The translations under genes were made by a program, and so were the position numbers. Below are positions 44,826-53,893 of a DNA stretch of 64,000 nt, in pieces. Origin of the DNA: Frigoriflavimonas asaccharolytica (GTDB taxonomy: Bacteria > Bacteroidota > Bacteroidia > Flavobacteriales > Weeksellaceae); NCBI RefSeq assembly GCF_013294015.1, contig NZ_JABSNO010000019.1:1-64000 (forward strand). The letters run 5' to 3'. A model generated the notes under the pieces. It was given only the letters and a program-made list of their open reading frames with translations, was not told where the DNA came from and made no database searches. Within the stretch, counting starts at the first letter, position 1. The number at the start of each line of letters is the position of its first letter.

Positions 44826-46028
44826 ATGAGCATTGTACAAAAAGCTGAAATTTATGTTAGTCAGCTCTTTACAAATAAATTGTCTTCAGAATATACTTTT
44901 CATAATCTTTTTCATACCAAAAGGGTTGTTGCTAGTGCGAAGCTTCTTGCAGAAAAAGAAAATATTAGTGATAAAGATACAGAAAATTTGCTTGTAGCAG
45001 CATGGTTTCATGATGTGGGGTATGTAGATTCTTGCACCAATCATGAGTCTATCGGCATGAAAGCTTGCGAAAATTTCTTGCAGCAAGAAAATTTGCCAGA
45101 AGATGATATAGCAGTGATAAAATCGCTGATCTATGCTACTTCTATGCAGTATTTCCCGAAAAATTTACTAGAGAAAATAATTAAAGATGCAGATTTATCT
45201 CATATCGGGTCTGATGAATTTTTGGAAGTTACAGAATATCTACGAAAAGAATGCAGAGTGGTTTTGGAGCAGAGATTCAACAAATTGGAATGGGCGAAAT
45301 TTAACTTGCTTTTTTTAGAATCTAAGCATGAATTTTTCACGGATTATGCAAAAGCAAATTGGAACGAAAAGAAAAAGGAAAATATTGCAAAAACTAAGGC
45401 GGTTATTAAAAAATTAGAAGGTAATAAAGCTGATAAGGAAAGTAAAGACAACGACAAATCTCAACTGAATAAGAAAAAATTGGAGAAAATGAATTCTCCA
45501 GAACGCGGCATAGAAACCATGTTTCGGACGACGCTTAATAATCACACCAGATTTAGCCAAATTGCAGATACAAAAGCAAATATTTTATTATCCGTAAATG
45601 CCATTATCATTTCTGTAGCGCTTTCAACTATAATTCCAAAGCTGGATGCGCCGAAAAACGAACATTTAATAATACCCACTTTTATACTTATTATTTTCAG
45701 TGTGGCAACTGTTGTGATGGCTATTATTTCTACGAGACCAAAAATATCGAGTGGCACTTTTACCAGAAAAGAGATCGAAGAACGTAAAATAAACCTACTG
45801 TTTTTTGGTAATTTTCACCAAATGCCATTAGAAGAATATATGTGGGCAATGAAAGATTTAATGAAAAATAAAGACTATTTATACGAAAGTATGGTGAAAG
45901 ATCTCTATTATTTGGGAATTGTGCTCAATAGAAAATACAAGCTTTTGAGAACCACATATACCATTTTCATGATCGGAATTTTAGTCTCTGTTTTAGCTTT
46001 CTATTTTGCTTTTAAAGGAATTTTATAA
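44826..46028 (+). CDS. HD-domain protein fused to a PycTM-like (Pycsar effector, DUF5706) membrane domain
   Basis: The N-terminal half is an HD phosphohydrolase: FHNLFHTKRVV at residue 25 and AAWFHDVGY with His62-Asp63, later KDADLSHIG. A charged linker (about 185-220) rich in Lys/Asp/Glu follows. The C-terminal part begins ERGIETMFRTTLNNHTRFSQ and ADTKANILLSVNAIIISVAL, a pattern I recall from Pycsar effector membrane proteins. It has three hydrophobic helices (about 245-265, 275-300, 375-395). No pyrimidine cyclase gene is adjacent. It may be a cyclic nucleotide-linked membrane hydrolase, whether or not it serves in defence. Confidence 0.75.
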   Translation: MSIVQKAEIYVSQLFTNKLSSEYTFHNLFHTKRVVASAKLLAEKENISDKDTENLLVAAWFHDVGYVDSCTNHESIGMKACENFLQQENLPEDDIAVIKSLIYATSMQYFPKNLLEKIIKDADLSHIGSDEFLEVTEYLRKECRVVLEQRFNKLEWAKFNLLFLESKHEFFTDYAKANWNEKKKENIAKTKAVIKKLEGNKADKESKDNDKSQLNKKKLEKMNSPERGIETMFRTTLNNHTRFSQIADTKANILLSVNAIIISVALSTIIPKLDAPKNEHLIIPTFILIIFSVATVVMAIISTRPKISSGTFTRKEIEERKINLLFFGNFHQMPLEEYMWAMKDLMKNKDYLYESMVKDLYYLGIVLNRKYKLLRTTYTIFMIGILVSVLAFYFAFKGIL

Positions 46029-46044
46029 ATAGAATTTGAAACTA

Positions 46045-48339
46045 TTAATTATAATTTACCGCAACTCTTATAGCTTTCAAACCTATAATACTTTGCAAAT
46101 CTTCTAATTCTACAATCTCGATTTCATCTGTAAGTTTGCCTTCTTTTTGTAGAATTTTTATATAGTTGAGGTATTTTATTTCATCGTTTTTTTGAGTGTA
46201 CACAATGCTTATTGTTCCTATTTTCACCAATCTTTCGGTAGAATTTTTCAAATGTGCTTTGTCTATTCTTTTTTTGATGATTTCGTATCTGGCATTATAG
46301 CTTCCATCTACATCAAATCGTTTTTCATCCATTCTAAATTGAATGCTAAGCGGCGTGCTATACACCAAAATAAGCGATGTAATTTCTAATGGCTGAGATA
46401 ATTCTGATTGAATCTCGCGAAAAAGCAGTTCAGTTTCTGCAATTGCTGATAATTGCCAAATCCGCAAATTATTTTCAAAAACTTCATCATAGCTTAACCA
46501 AGGAGCAATGCTTGCACCGAGATATAAATTATGTTCAACACCATCTGTTTTGAATCTTTCATAAAAGAACGGAAATTTTTGCTGTTGCAAGTCTTGCTTT
46601 CTATCTAAAAACCGACTCAATTTTTTATTAACAAAAGACATGCTGTCATCAAATTTCTTCCTAAAATGATAGAATCCTTTGGTTTTAGAATCCAACAAAC
46701 CGAAATAATCTGTTATTTTTTTATTATTATCAATATTTTCATATTTAAGTTGATCTAGAATTGGATAAATTTCCATCGTTAAATAAAAATGAAAATCGGC
46801 TTCAGAATTAGCCTTTAAATTACCGATAAATTCCTCTTTCAAAGTCTGCAATTTCAGTAGAATTTGCGCAAAATTTTCCTCAGAATCTATATTTTTAAAT
46901 AAATTTTCTAAATGCTCAATCTGTAACTTTAAATCTTTTAAAATTGCTTCATTTCTTAGATTAGAAGAACTTTTCACATCAGATTGACCATAAAATGGAA
47001 TTAAATGATCAAATGCAATTTTTTTATAATTGGATTTGTCTATTTCTTCGCCACCAAAACTAATGTGCCGAGAAACTTCTTTTCTAAATTTCCAGTATAC
47101 ACTCGGGTGAATAGAGGTGTATTCTTTCTGTATAATTGCAGAAATCTTATTTTCGTAAGTATTGTAAATCCGCTCCAAAGTGTCTTCAATAAAGGGACGA
47201 ACTTCATCAAAATTAATTTCGTTGATGCCGTTTAATGATTTTTCTTTAGAAAACATTTCTATCACTCCCAACTGGTTGCTTTCTTTTCTAATAGCCGCAA
47301 ATATGGCACTTCGAATTCCTTTATTATAGAGGAATTTCACTATTTCATCACTAGGATTTTCTTTATAAGATTTTTCTACGTCGGAGATTGTATAGTATTT
47401 TTGAAGATTTGTAAACATATCATTTGTAGAATCTTCATTACTATCATTGTATTCTATTTTTTCAGAATACATCGTACTTGGAATGATAGAATTTATCGGA
47501 GACGCAACAAATGTACCTTTGCTCAAATCAATACCAGTATATCCAATTTCCAAATCTTTAATTTGAAATATAGATCGGAAAATTGTAGTTAATTCACCCA
47601 TCAAAAACGACGTATCATTATTTTGTAATAGTCTACCTTTTAAGTTACTCATCGCAACTTCTTTTGTAGCATTATACATATTGATGATTGCAAAACCTTC
47701 TAAAGACCATGAGTTTGGCGGAAATTTTTCCAACCACAAATCGAAATTATCAAAATTATTTAGTAAATCTTCAATTTCATCTTGTTTTAAAATTTTGGAA
47801 TTTGCTGCAGGTTTAATCTTAATGAAATCTGCATTATTCAGAATTCTAAAATGATTAATAATGCCATTTTTAGCAGGAATATCAAAGATGAAGGAAAACC
47901 CCGGATTTGCAGTAGAAACGCCAAAGTAGCTTTGCAAAATAATACAGCAACTCAGTATATAAAATTGTTGCGGATCATAATCTCTAAACGATAGGCTGAA
48001 ATCTGGTCCAGCATTATACAAAATGTTTTGTAGCCTTTCTGTGGGATTATAAATATAATTAATATAGGGTAAACTCACCGCTTTAATTTCGTTTTTCGTA
48101 AGCACAGCAGGAAAAATAAAACTTAATAATCTTTTAATAAAAATTTTATTTTCTTCCAAATAATCCGTGTCTTCTATACCCGAAATCAACTCTGGATAAT
48201 TTTGTAATTCTTCAAGAATTTCCTTTTGTTGATGAGCAAAATGTACATCTTGCTTTGCAAGCAATTGCATTTTTTCTATTAAATATTTAAAAGAAAAATT
48301 AATGGTAAAAGGACTTTGAAAAATTTGCTCGAAACGCAT
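46045..48339 (-). CDS. Large GAF-domain-type protein, unknown function
   Basis: A 764-residue soluble protein with no signal or membrane segment. The N-terminal 120 residues hold an LQNYPELISGIEDTDYL segment. The middle (about 250-400) has the look of a GAF-type sensor domain (FIEDTLERIYNTYE; RSAIFAAIRKESNQLGVIEM). The C-terminus carries KFPFFYERFKTDGVEHNLYL and LSIQFRMDEKRFDVDGSYNA, conserved in a large flavobacterial family. Catalytic function is unknown. It converges on the HD-PycTM gene with 16 bp between stops, so the two could share regulation. The GAF assignment is from recall. Confidence 0.7.
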   Translation of the reverse strand: MRFEQIFQSPFTINFSFKYLIEKMQLLAKQDVHFAHQQKEILEELQNYPELISGIEDTDYLEENKIFIKRLLSFIFPAVLTKNEIKAVSLPYINYIYNPTERLQNILYNAGPDFSLSFRDYDPQQFYILSCCIILQSYFGVSTANPGFSFIFDIPAKNGIINHFRILNNADFIKIKPAANSKILKQDEIEDLLNNFDNFDLWLEKFPPNSWSLEGFAIINMYNATKEVAMSNLKGRLLQNNDTSFLMGELTTIFRSIFQIKDLEIGYTGIDLSKGTFVASPINSIIPSTMYSEKIEYNDSNEDSTNDMFTNLQKYYTISDVEKSYKENPSDEIVKFLYNKGIRSAIFAAIRKESNQLGVIEMFSKEKSLNGINEINFDEVRPFIEDTLERIYNTYENKISAIIQKEYTSIHPSVYWKFRKEVSRHISFGGEEIDKSNYKKIAFDHLIPFYGQSDVKSSSNLRNEAILKDLKLQIEHLENLFKNIDSEENFAQILLKLQTLKEEFIGNLKANSEADFHFYLTMEIYPILDQLKYENIDNNKKITDYFGLLDSKTKGFYHFRKKFDDSMSFVNKKLSRFLDRKQDLQQQKFPFFYERFKTDGVEHNLYLGASIAPWLSYDEVFENNLRIWQLSAIAETELLFREIQSELSQPLEITSLILVYSTPLSIQFRMDEKRFDVDGSYNARYEIIKKRIDKAHLKNSTERLVKIGTISIVYTQKNDEIKYLNYIKILQKEGKLTDEIEIVELEDLQSIIGLKAIRVAVNYN

Positions 48340-48414
48340 AAATATAAAATATACTGCAAAGGTATTGTATTAATATCTAAAGATAAATGAATGCTTTAAA
48401 TACTATAAAAAACA

Positions 48415-48422
48415 TATCTTTG
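48415..48422 (+). promoter_or_regulatory. -7 element TATCTTTG of rlmN
   Basis: TATCTTTG followed by CACC lies 25 bp before the TTG start at 48448. No exact TTTG is seen at the usual -33 distance. Confidence 0.6.
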
Positions 48423-48447
48423 CACCTTACTTTAAAGCTATTATTTT

Positions 48448-49482
48448 TTGAAAGACATCCGCACTTTATCTTTAGAAGAACTCAAATCTCACTTTGTAAC
48501 TATAGACGAGAAACCCTTTCGTGCAAAACAAGTGTATGATTGGCTTTGGAGCAAAAATTTGCATTCCATACAAGAAATGACGAATCTTTCTAAAGATTTG
48601 CGAGACAAACTAGATTTAGAATTTTTCATAAAACCAATTGCCGTAGATCTTTTACAAAAATCTACTGACGGAACCATAAAAAATGGTGTAAAATTGCACG
48701 ACGGACTTCTAGTAGAATCCGTACTGATTCCCACAGCAACCAGAACTACAGCCTGCGTTTCTTCCCAAGTGGGTTGTTCTCTAAATTGTGAATTTTGTGC
48801 AACCGCAAAACTCAAAAGGATGCGAAATCTAGACGTTGCAGAAATTGTAGATCAAGTAGCATTAATAGATCAGCAAAGCAGAACCTATTTCAATCGTCCA
48901 CTTTCCAATATCGTATTTATGGGAATGGGAGAACCGATGATGAACTACAAAAATGTGGTAGAAGCCATCAGAAAAATTACTCAACCGGAAGGTTTAGGTA
49001 TGTCTGCACGTAGAATTACGGTTTCCACTTCTGGAATTCCAAAGATGATAAAAATGCTTGCCGACGAAGAAATAAAAGTGAAATTAGCACTTTCTCTTCA
49101 CTCCGCAATCGAAGAAATTAGGAATGATATTATGCCGTTTTCCACAGCGTTTCCTTTAACGGATATTATGGATTCTCTGCAATATTGGTATCAAAAAACA
49201 GGTTCCACCATCACTTTTGAATATTGTATTTGGAAAGGAATAAACGACCAAGAAAAAGACATTCAAGCCTTAATTAAATTTTGCAGATTGGTGCCTTCCA
49301 AAGTAAATATCATCCAATACAACCCAATTGGCGAAGGTAAATTTGATTTCAAAAATACCAAAGCAGAAGAGCGTTATGTAGAACAATTGACGCGCGCAAA
49401 CATCACCGTTATGGTTCGCAGAAGTAGAGGTGGAGATATAGACGCAGCTTGCGGACAATTGGCGAATAAATCTGCGGAGTAA
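48448..49482 (+). CDS. rlmN: 23S rRNA (A2503-C2)/tRNA (A37) methyltransferase RlmN
   Basis: A radical SAM enzyme that methylates A2503 of 23S rRNA and A37 of some tRNAs. The [4Fe-4S] site is C110-SLN-C114-EF-C117 in GCSLNCEFCATAKL. It opens KDIRTLSLEELKSHFVTIDE and carries VFMGMGEPMMNY and LALSLHSAIEEIRN. The C-terminal VMVRRSRGGDIDAACGQL is typical and holds the methyl-carrying Cys. The start codon is TTG (48448), with no better ATG ahead. At 344 residues the length is normal. Confidence 0.95.
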   Translation: MKDIRTLSLEELKSHFVTIDEKPFRAKQVYDWLWSKNLHSIQEMTNLSKDLRDKLDLEFFIKPIAVDLLQKSTDGTIKNGVKLHDGLLVESVLIPTATRTTACVSSQVGCSLNCEFCATAKLKRMRNLDVAEIVDQVALIDQQSRTYFNRPLSNIVFMGMGEPMMNYKNVVEAIRKITQPEGLGMSARRITVSTSGIPKMIKMLADEEIKVKLALSLHSAIEEIRNDIMPFSTAFPLTDIMDSLQYWYQKTGSTITFEYCIWKGINDQEKDIQALIKFCRLVPSKVNIIQYNPIGEGKFDFKNTKAEERYVEQLTRANITVMVRRSRGGDIDAACGQLANKSAE

Positions 49483-49860
49483 TCCCTTATATCAAATTTT
49501 GAACAAAGTAAAGCAATTTCAACATTCTGTTATTGCGAGGTGCGAAGCATTTTTTTTCGCCGTTATTTAATTTCGTTGAATGCCAATTCAGTATTTTTTC
49601 ATGGCAGCTTGAACTTAGTTCGTAAATTTCAAATAAGGCATCCGCTTCATTCTCATTTATGTCTTCCGTTCCCAATCTTTTTTTTTCAAAAAAAGGATTT
49701 CCACTCAAGTCAGGCTGCAAGATTACCCTAAATACTAAATTATTTTTTGAGTTTAAAATTTATTCCCAAAATTTTTGAAGAACAATTTTTTACTCCCATA
49801 AATCCAAACGCTAATTTCCCATAAAATATCTTTACTTTTACCGAAATAATTTAAAAAATA
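49483..49860. other. Intergenic region with a possible degenerate repeat, no supported gene
   Basis: The 378 bp after rlmN hold ttattgcgaggtgcgaagca (about 49530), a sequence type that I recall from dispersed intergenic repeats in Bacteroidota, and a minus-strand open frame of 77 codons (49487-49720). That frame has no clear start context or family, so I do not call it a gene. TATCTTTA at 49827 may be the promoter of the next gene. Confidence 0.35.
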
Positions 49861-50556
49861 ATGGTCAAAAAAATAGTCATCAATTTCCTGAAAATTATTG
49901 CGGGAATTTTGGGTTTTATAGTTTTATACATTATCTGTGCGTTACTAATTCCTTACATTCAAATAGATGAAAAACCAACATCGGAACCAAAAAATATAGC
50001 TGTATATATTTATACAAACGGCGTGCATACAGATATTGTGATGCCTATAAAAACGGAACAAATAGACTGGAGTGCAAAAATTCCGTATAATAATATACTC
50101 TCAAAATCAACAGATTTTAAGTATGTGGGAATTGGATGGGGAGACAAAGGTTTCTATTTAGATACACCAACTTGGGCAGATCTCAAATTTTCTACCGCTT
50201 TCAATGCGGCGTTTTGGTTGGGAGATTCTGCTTTGCACACTACCTTTTACAAAACAATGACGGAAGCTGAAGATAGCCGAAAAATAATGATTACGAAATC
50301 TCAATATGCGGAGTTGATAAAATTTGTAGACGAACGATTTGATAAAAATGCATCTGGTCAAAATATTTTGATTCCAACAAATGCAGTTTATAGCAAGTCA
50401 GATGCGTTTTATGAGGCAAAAGGAAGTTATAGTTTTTTTTATACTTGCAATACTTGGACAAACCAAGCTTTAAAAATTTCTGGACAAAAAGCCGCACTTT
50501 GGACACCCACAGATTTTGGAATTTTCCAGCACTATAAACTTGATGAATTAAAATAA
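49861..50556 (+). CDS. DUF2459 (TIGR02117) family membrane-anchored protein
   Basis: A 231-residue protein with one N-terminal hydrophobic helix (IIAGILGFIVLYIICALLIPYI) and a large exported part. The conserved blocks are IYTNGVHTDIVMPI, YVGIGWGDKGFYLDTPTWAD and FFYTCNTWTNQALK. These match the DUF2459/TIGR02117 family. A Cys-His peptidase-like fold has been suggested for such families, but the function is unknown. It is monocistronic, followed by an inverted-repeat element. Confidence 0.85.
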   Translation: MVKKIVINFLKIIAGILGFIVLYIICALLIPYIQIDEKPTSEPKNIAVYIYTNGVHTDIVMPIKTEQIDWSAKIPYNNILSKSTDFKYVGIGWGDKGFYLDTPTWADLKFSTAFNAAFWLGDSALHTTFYKTMTEAEDSRKIMITKSQYAELIKFVDERFDKNASGQNILIPTNAVYSKSDAFYEAKGSYSFFYTCNTWTNQALKISGQKAALWTPTDFGIFQHYKLDELK

Positions 50557-50672
50557 GAAATATAAAAATTGGCAATCTATCATAAGATATATAAATCAAG
50601 ATTGTACTTCTTATCTTATGTAATGAGAAAGTATAATTGCATAGATTGCAATGTAAACCAGAAATAATATAT

Positions 50673-50887
50673 AAGAATCTACTTGTTGTGCATTTGGGAA
50701 TATTTTTTTTACATTAAAGAATGCCAATATTCGCATTTGAAGCGACCGTTTAATCAAATTTGCTTGCAGATTTCACTTTGCTAGTTTAAATATGACGTAA
50801 AAAAAACAAACTTTGCGTTTAATATTTTTAACTAACTGATAATAGAAGTTTTAAATTATAAACTCTAAATGCACAACAAGTAAGAAT
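50673..50887. mobile_element. MITE-like element: 15-bp inverted repeats with AAGAAT flanks
   Basis: ACTTGTTGTGCATTT (50681-50695) and its exact reverse complement (50867-50881) bound about 200 bp without an ORF. AAGAAT directly precedes the left repeat (2 bp away, 50673-50678) and follows the right one (50882-50887), as expected of a 6-bp target duplication. No transposase is present, so it would be a non-autonomous element. It lies in the 377-bp gap between the DUF2459 and nitroreductase genes. Confidence 0.5.
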
Positions 50888-50933
50888 TTTTAAATTTCAG
50901 CAATAATCCGATTTTCAAAATAAAATTACAATT

Positions 50934-51446
50934 ATGAGTAAGAAAACAATACTAAAAGAAATAATAGAAACTAGAAAAAGCAAGTATCCAAAAGATTACA
51001 CTACAGAAAAGATTTCTAAAAAGGTTTTAAATAAAATATTAAAGTCTGCCGATTTTGCGCCCAATCATAAATTAACAAAACCATGGAGATTAGAACTTTT
51101 TCAAGATGATGCAAAGATGGAATTGGCTGTAGCTTTGGGCAAGGTTTGCATTTTAAATTTAGACGCAACGACTTCTGAAAAAAAAATAAAGAATATTCAA
51201 GAAAAATTTGAGCAAACGAATGCTATCGTTTCTATCAGTGTAAATTACTCTGGAAAAGTACCACAATGGGAAGAATTGGCTGCGACTGCAATGGCTGTTC
51301 AAAATATGTATCTCACTTGCAATGCACACAATGTTGGTTGCTATTGGAGTACACCAAAAGAGGCTGAAAACTTAAGTGAATTTTTAAAATTAGAAGACAA
51401 CCAAATGTGTTTGGGCTTATTTTATATGGGCAAATTGCCGAAGTAA
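50934..51446 (+). CDS. Nitroreductase family protein
   Basis: An FMN-dependent reductase of about 170 residues. It opens IIETRKSKYPKDYTTEKISK, keeps the FMN-contact pattern ADFAPNHKLTKPWRLELFQD and the end NVGCYWSTPKEAENLSEFLK, DNQMCLGLFYMGK. These are typical of small nitroreductases. The natural substrate is unknown. It lies between a MITE-like element and rpsP and is probably transcribed alone. Confidence 0.87.
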   Translation: MSKKTILKEIIETRKSKYPKDYTTEKISKKVLNKILKSADFAPNHKLTKPWRLELFQDDAKMELAVALGKVCILNLDATTSEKKIKNIQEKFEQTNAIVSISVNYSGKVPQWEELAATAMAVQNMYLTCNAHNVGCYWSTPKEAENLSEFLKLEDNQMCLGLFYMGKLPK

Positions 51447-51475
51447 GAAGGGATTAAATTTGTTTAAAATAAACC

Positions 51476-51506
51476 TTTGCCAAGACGGGAAAATTAATTA
51501 TCTTTG
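51476..51506 (+). promoter_or_regulatory. rpsP promoter (-33 TTTG, -7 TATCTTTG)
   Basis: TTTG (51476-51479) and TATCTTTG (51499-51506) are 19 bp apart, matching the Bacteroidota consensus very well. The leader of about 40 nt before the ATG (51553) can form a small GGGA/TCCC hairpin at about 51526-51537. Confidence 0.78.
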
Positions 51507-51552
51507 CAAACTTAATAACAAACCGGGACGAGTTCCCACAATATTTTAAATT

Positions 51553-52284
51553 ATGTCCGTAAAAATTAGATTACAAAGACACGGTAAAAAAGGTAAACCT
51601 TTTTTCCACATCGTAGTTGCAGATGCAAGAGCAAGAAGAGATGGTAGATTGATTGAAAAATTAGGTACTTACAATCCAGTTGCTAATCCAGCAATTATTG
51701 AATTAGATGTAGATGCAGCAGTTTCTTGGTTGAACAAAGGAGCGCAGCCTACAGATACTGCAAGAGCAATTTTGTCTTACAAAGGAGCATTGTACAAAAA
51801 ACATCTTCAAGGTGGTGTAGCAAAAGGTGCATTTAATGAAGAAGAAGCAGAGAAGAAATTCGCAGCTTGGTTAGAAGGTAAAAATACACAAGTAGAAACT
51901 AAAGTTTCTGGACTTGCTAAATCTAAAGATGATGCTAAAAAAGCAGCATTTGAAGCTGAAACTAAAGTAAACGAAGCAAGAACTGCAGCGTCTCAAAAAT
52001 TAGTTGATGATGCAAAAGCTGAAGAAGAAGCAAAATTAGCTGAAGAAAAAGCAGCAGAAGATGCAAAAATAGCTGAAGCAAAAGCAGCAGAAGATGCGGC
52101 GAAAGTAGAAGAAGAAAAAACTACAGCGGAAGCAGTAGCAAATAAAGTAGGAGAAGTAGCTGCAACAGTAGAAACTGCTGTAAGTACTGCAACTGAAATA
52201 GTAGCGGAAGTTGCAAAGAAAGTATCTGATGCCGTAACTGGTGAAGGTAAATCTGAGGAATCTGCTGACGAAGCAAAAGCTTAA
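51553..52284 (+). CDS. rpsP: 30S ribosomal protein S16 with a long charged C-terminal tail
   Basis: Small-subunit ribosomal protein. Residues 1-85 are standard S16 (MSVKIRLQRHGKKGKPFFHI, VVADARARRDGRLIEKLGTYNP, ARAILSYKGALYKKH). The protein is 243 residues instead of the usual 80-180: residues about 115-243 are a low-complexity Ala/Glu/Lys/Asp/Val tail, probably helical, with KAEEEAKLAEEKAAEDAK-type repeats. Some Bacteroidota S16 proteins carry such tails. Its function is unknown. rimM follows 13 bp later, an established S16-RimM pair. Confidence 0.96.
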   Translation: MSVKIRLQRHGKKGKPFFHIVVADARARRDGRLIEKLGTYNPVANPAIIELDVDAAVSWLNKGAQPTDTARAILSYKGALYKKHLQGGVAKGAFNEEEAEKKFAAWLEGKNTQVETKVSGLAKSKDDAKKAAFEAETKVNEARTAASQKLVDDAKAEEEAKLAEEKAAEDAKIAEAKAAEDAAKVEEEKTTAEAVANKVGEVAATVETAVSTATEIVAEVAKKVSDAVTGEGKSEESADEAKA

Positions 52285-52297
52285 AAATAAATTTGTG

Positions 52298-52843
52298 ATG
52301 CGTAAAGAAGATTGCTATTTTTTAGGAAAAATCACACGCAGACACGGTTTGGCAGGAAATGTAATTCTGAAAATGGATACAGATCAGCCAGAATTTTATA
52401 GAAATTTGGAATCAATATTCGTTGAAATCAACGGATTATTGGTTCCTTTTTTTATTGATAAATTGGGCTTCCCGAAGAAGGATACGCTCAATATTTCCTT
52501 CAAAAATGCTACTGAAGGAACGGTAGATCAAAGTCTTGGTAAAAACGTATTTCTACCAATGACCACTTTGCCACCACTTTCTGGTACAAAATTCTACTAC
52601 CATGAAGTTGTAGGTTTCAAAATTTTGGATCAAGACGACAACTTTTGTGGTACCATCAAAGAGATCAACGATTCTATATCTCAACACTATTTTATTCTCA
52701 ATTTAGAAGGTACAGAAGTCATCATTCCCGTAATCAAAGATTGGATTCTTGAAGTAGACCGCGCTGAAAAATTCATCAAAATGCAAGTTCCAGAAGGACT
52801 TTTGGATGTATATTTGAAGCCGACTGATAATGATGAGCGGTAA
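52298..52843 (+). CDS. rimM: Ribosome maturation factor RimM
   Basis: Helps mature the 30S head by binding S19. It opens MRKEDCYFLGKITRRHGLAG, the standard RimM start, and has KFYYHEVVGFKILDQDDNFC and VIIPVIKDWILEVDRAEKFI in the C-terminal PRC-barrel half. At 181 residues it is normal. An in-frame ATG 57 bp upstream lies within rpsP, so I use 52298. It is co-transcribed with rpsP. Confidence 0.95.
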   Translation: MRKEDCYFLGKITRRHGLAGNVILKMDTDQPEFYRNLESIFVEINGLLVPFFIDKLGFPKKDTLNISFKNATEGTVDQSLGKNVFLPMTTLPPLSGTKFYYHEVVGFKILDQDDNFCGTIKEINDSISQHYFILNLEGTEVIIPVIKDWILEVDRAEKFIKMQVPEGLLDVYLKPTDNDER

Positions 52844-52860
52844 TTCTTAATTTTCTACGC

Positions 52861-53805
52861 TCACAAACTTTCCTTCAAAACTTCAATTCTTGTCCTCATT
52901 TTATTGAAAAACAATTTTCGATCTCTATTTCCAGCGGTATTTAAAGATTTACAATTTTTTATTTGATGCTCAAAATAATTCAAACTTTCTGCGCAGGTTT
53001 TGGTGTCATTTACCAACAAATATCCAAACATATTACATGGAATTGCCAATGTGGATTGAGTACCTTCACTGAAAAATATATCATTCGACAAATGAATCAA
53101 TTCATTTTGATATATTTGAAAACGGGAATTGTTCTCTGTTTTATTTTCGATGTATTGTATTAGTTCATGCAATTCTGATAATATTTCTATGGCATCTTGT
53201 TTAGAAAGCAATGCAATTTCATAATAAAACGAAATTTGTTGCAAAATGCTAGAAATCGTCATGTCATTCCACAATTCTATTACATTTTGTTTTTCGTACG
53301 TATCTCTTAATACATCTGTTTTTGAGCCGAATAATACGGGTTTGAAATCTTGAAACGGTTTAAAAACTTGTTTAGAATTAAGTAAATTCATCCAGACATA
53401 AATTTTAAATCTAGACAATAGTGTATCTGATAAAGTATAGAAAAAAGGAATATCTTTCGCTGAATAATATATTTCAGACTTTTCTGAAAACGGCAATGAA
53501 TTTAAAATTTCCAATGAACTAGCGAAGAATGAGAATAAATCTTCGGTTTTATTTACTGTTTTCGTTTTTCGTACCAATAATTTGTTATCATTTTCTAAAA
53601 ATTGATCTAGAGAAATTTGATAAAAATCTGAAAGTGCAACTGCTTCCTCGAAACTAAATTTCGATTTTGATGAAGTTCTTCTGTGTGCAGCATCATAACT
53701 AATATTTAAAACATTGGCAATTTCGTCGTTCAAAGATTTCGTGCCTATTTTACTTCTTATCTCTTTAATTAATTTTTCTTGAAACATTTCTTTTGCGATT
53801 TTCAC
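52861..53805 (-). CDS. HTH-type regulator of unknown target
   Basis: A 314-residue protein. Residues about 1-65 form a helix-turn-helix (KSLNDEIANVLNISYDAAHRR; SFEEAVALSDFYQISLDQFL), reminiscent of XRE-like regulators. The remaining 240 residues are mostly alpha-helical, perhaps sensing or oligomerising, with no domain I can name. Either M1 or M7 may be the start. It is convergent with rimM, and a divergent exported-barrel gene starts about 90 bp upstream of it. Confidence 0.7.
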   Translation of the reverse strand: MKIAKEMFQEKLIKEIRSKIGTKSLNDEIANVLNISYDAAHRRTSSKSKFSFEEAVALSDFYQISLDQFLENDNKLLVRKTKTVNKTEDLFSFFASSLEILNSLPFSEKSEIYYSAKDIPFFYTLSDTLLSRFKIYVWMNLLNSKQVFKPFQDFKPVLFGSKTDVLRDTYEKQNVIELWNDMTISSILQQISFYYEIALLSKQDAIEILSELHELIQYIENKTENNSRFQIYQNELIHLSNDIFFSEGTQSTLAIPCNMFGYLLVNDTKTCAESLNYFEHQIKNCKSLNTAGNRDRKLFFNKMRTRIEVLKESL

Positions 53806-53860
53806 AAATTTACAAAAATTGTTTATTCTTTTTCACATTTAGAAATGCGATTTCCGCTTA

Positions 53861-53868
53861 TACATTTG
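53861..53868 (+). promoter_or_regulatory. -7 element TACATTTG
   Basis: TACATTTG fits TAnnTTTG and ends 25 bp before the ATG at 53894. Confidence 0.5.
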
Positions 53869-53893
53869 TAGTATAATTTTAAATAAAAATATT

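Noticed and set aside
49487-49720. 77-codon minus-strand frame
   Set aside because: There is no recognised family or ribosome binding context. It falls in repeat-like intergenic DNA, so it is kept only as a finding.
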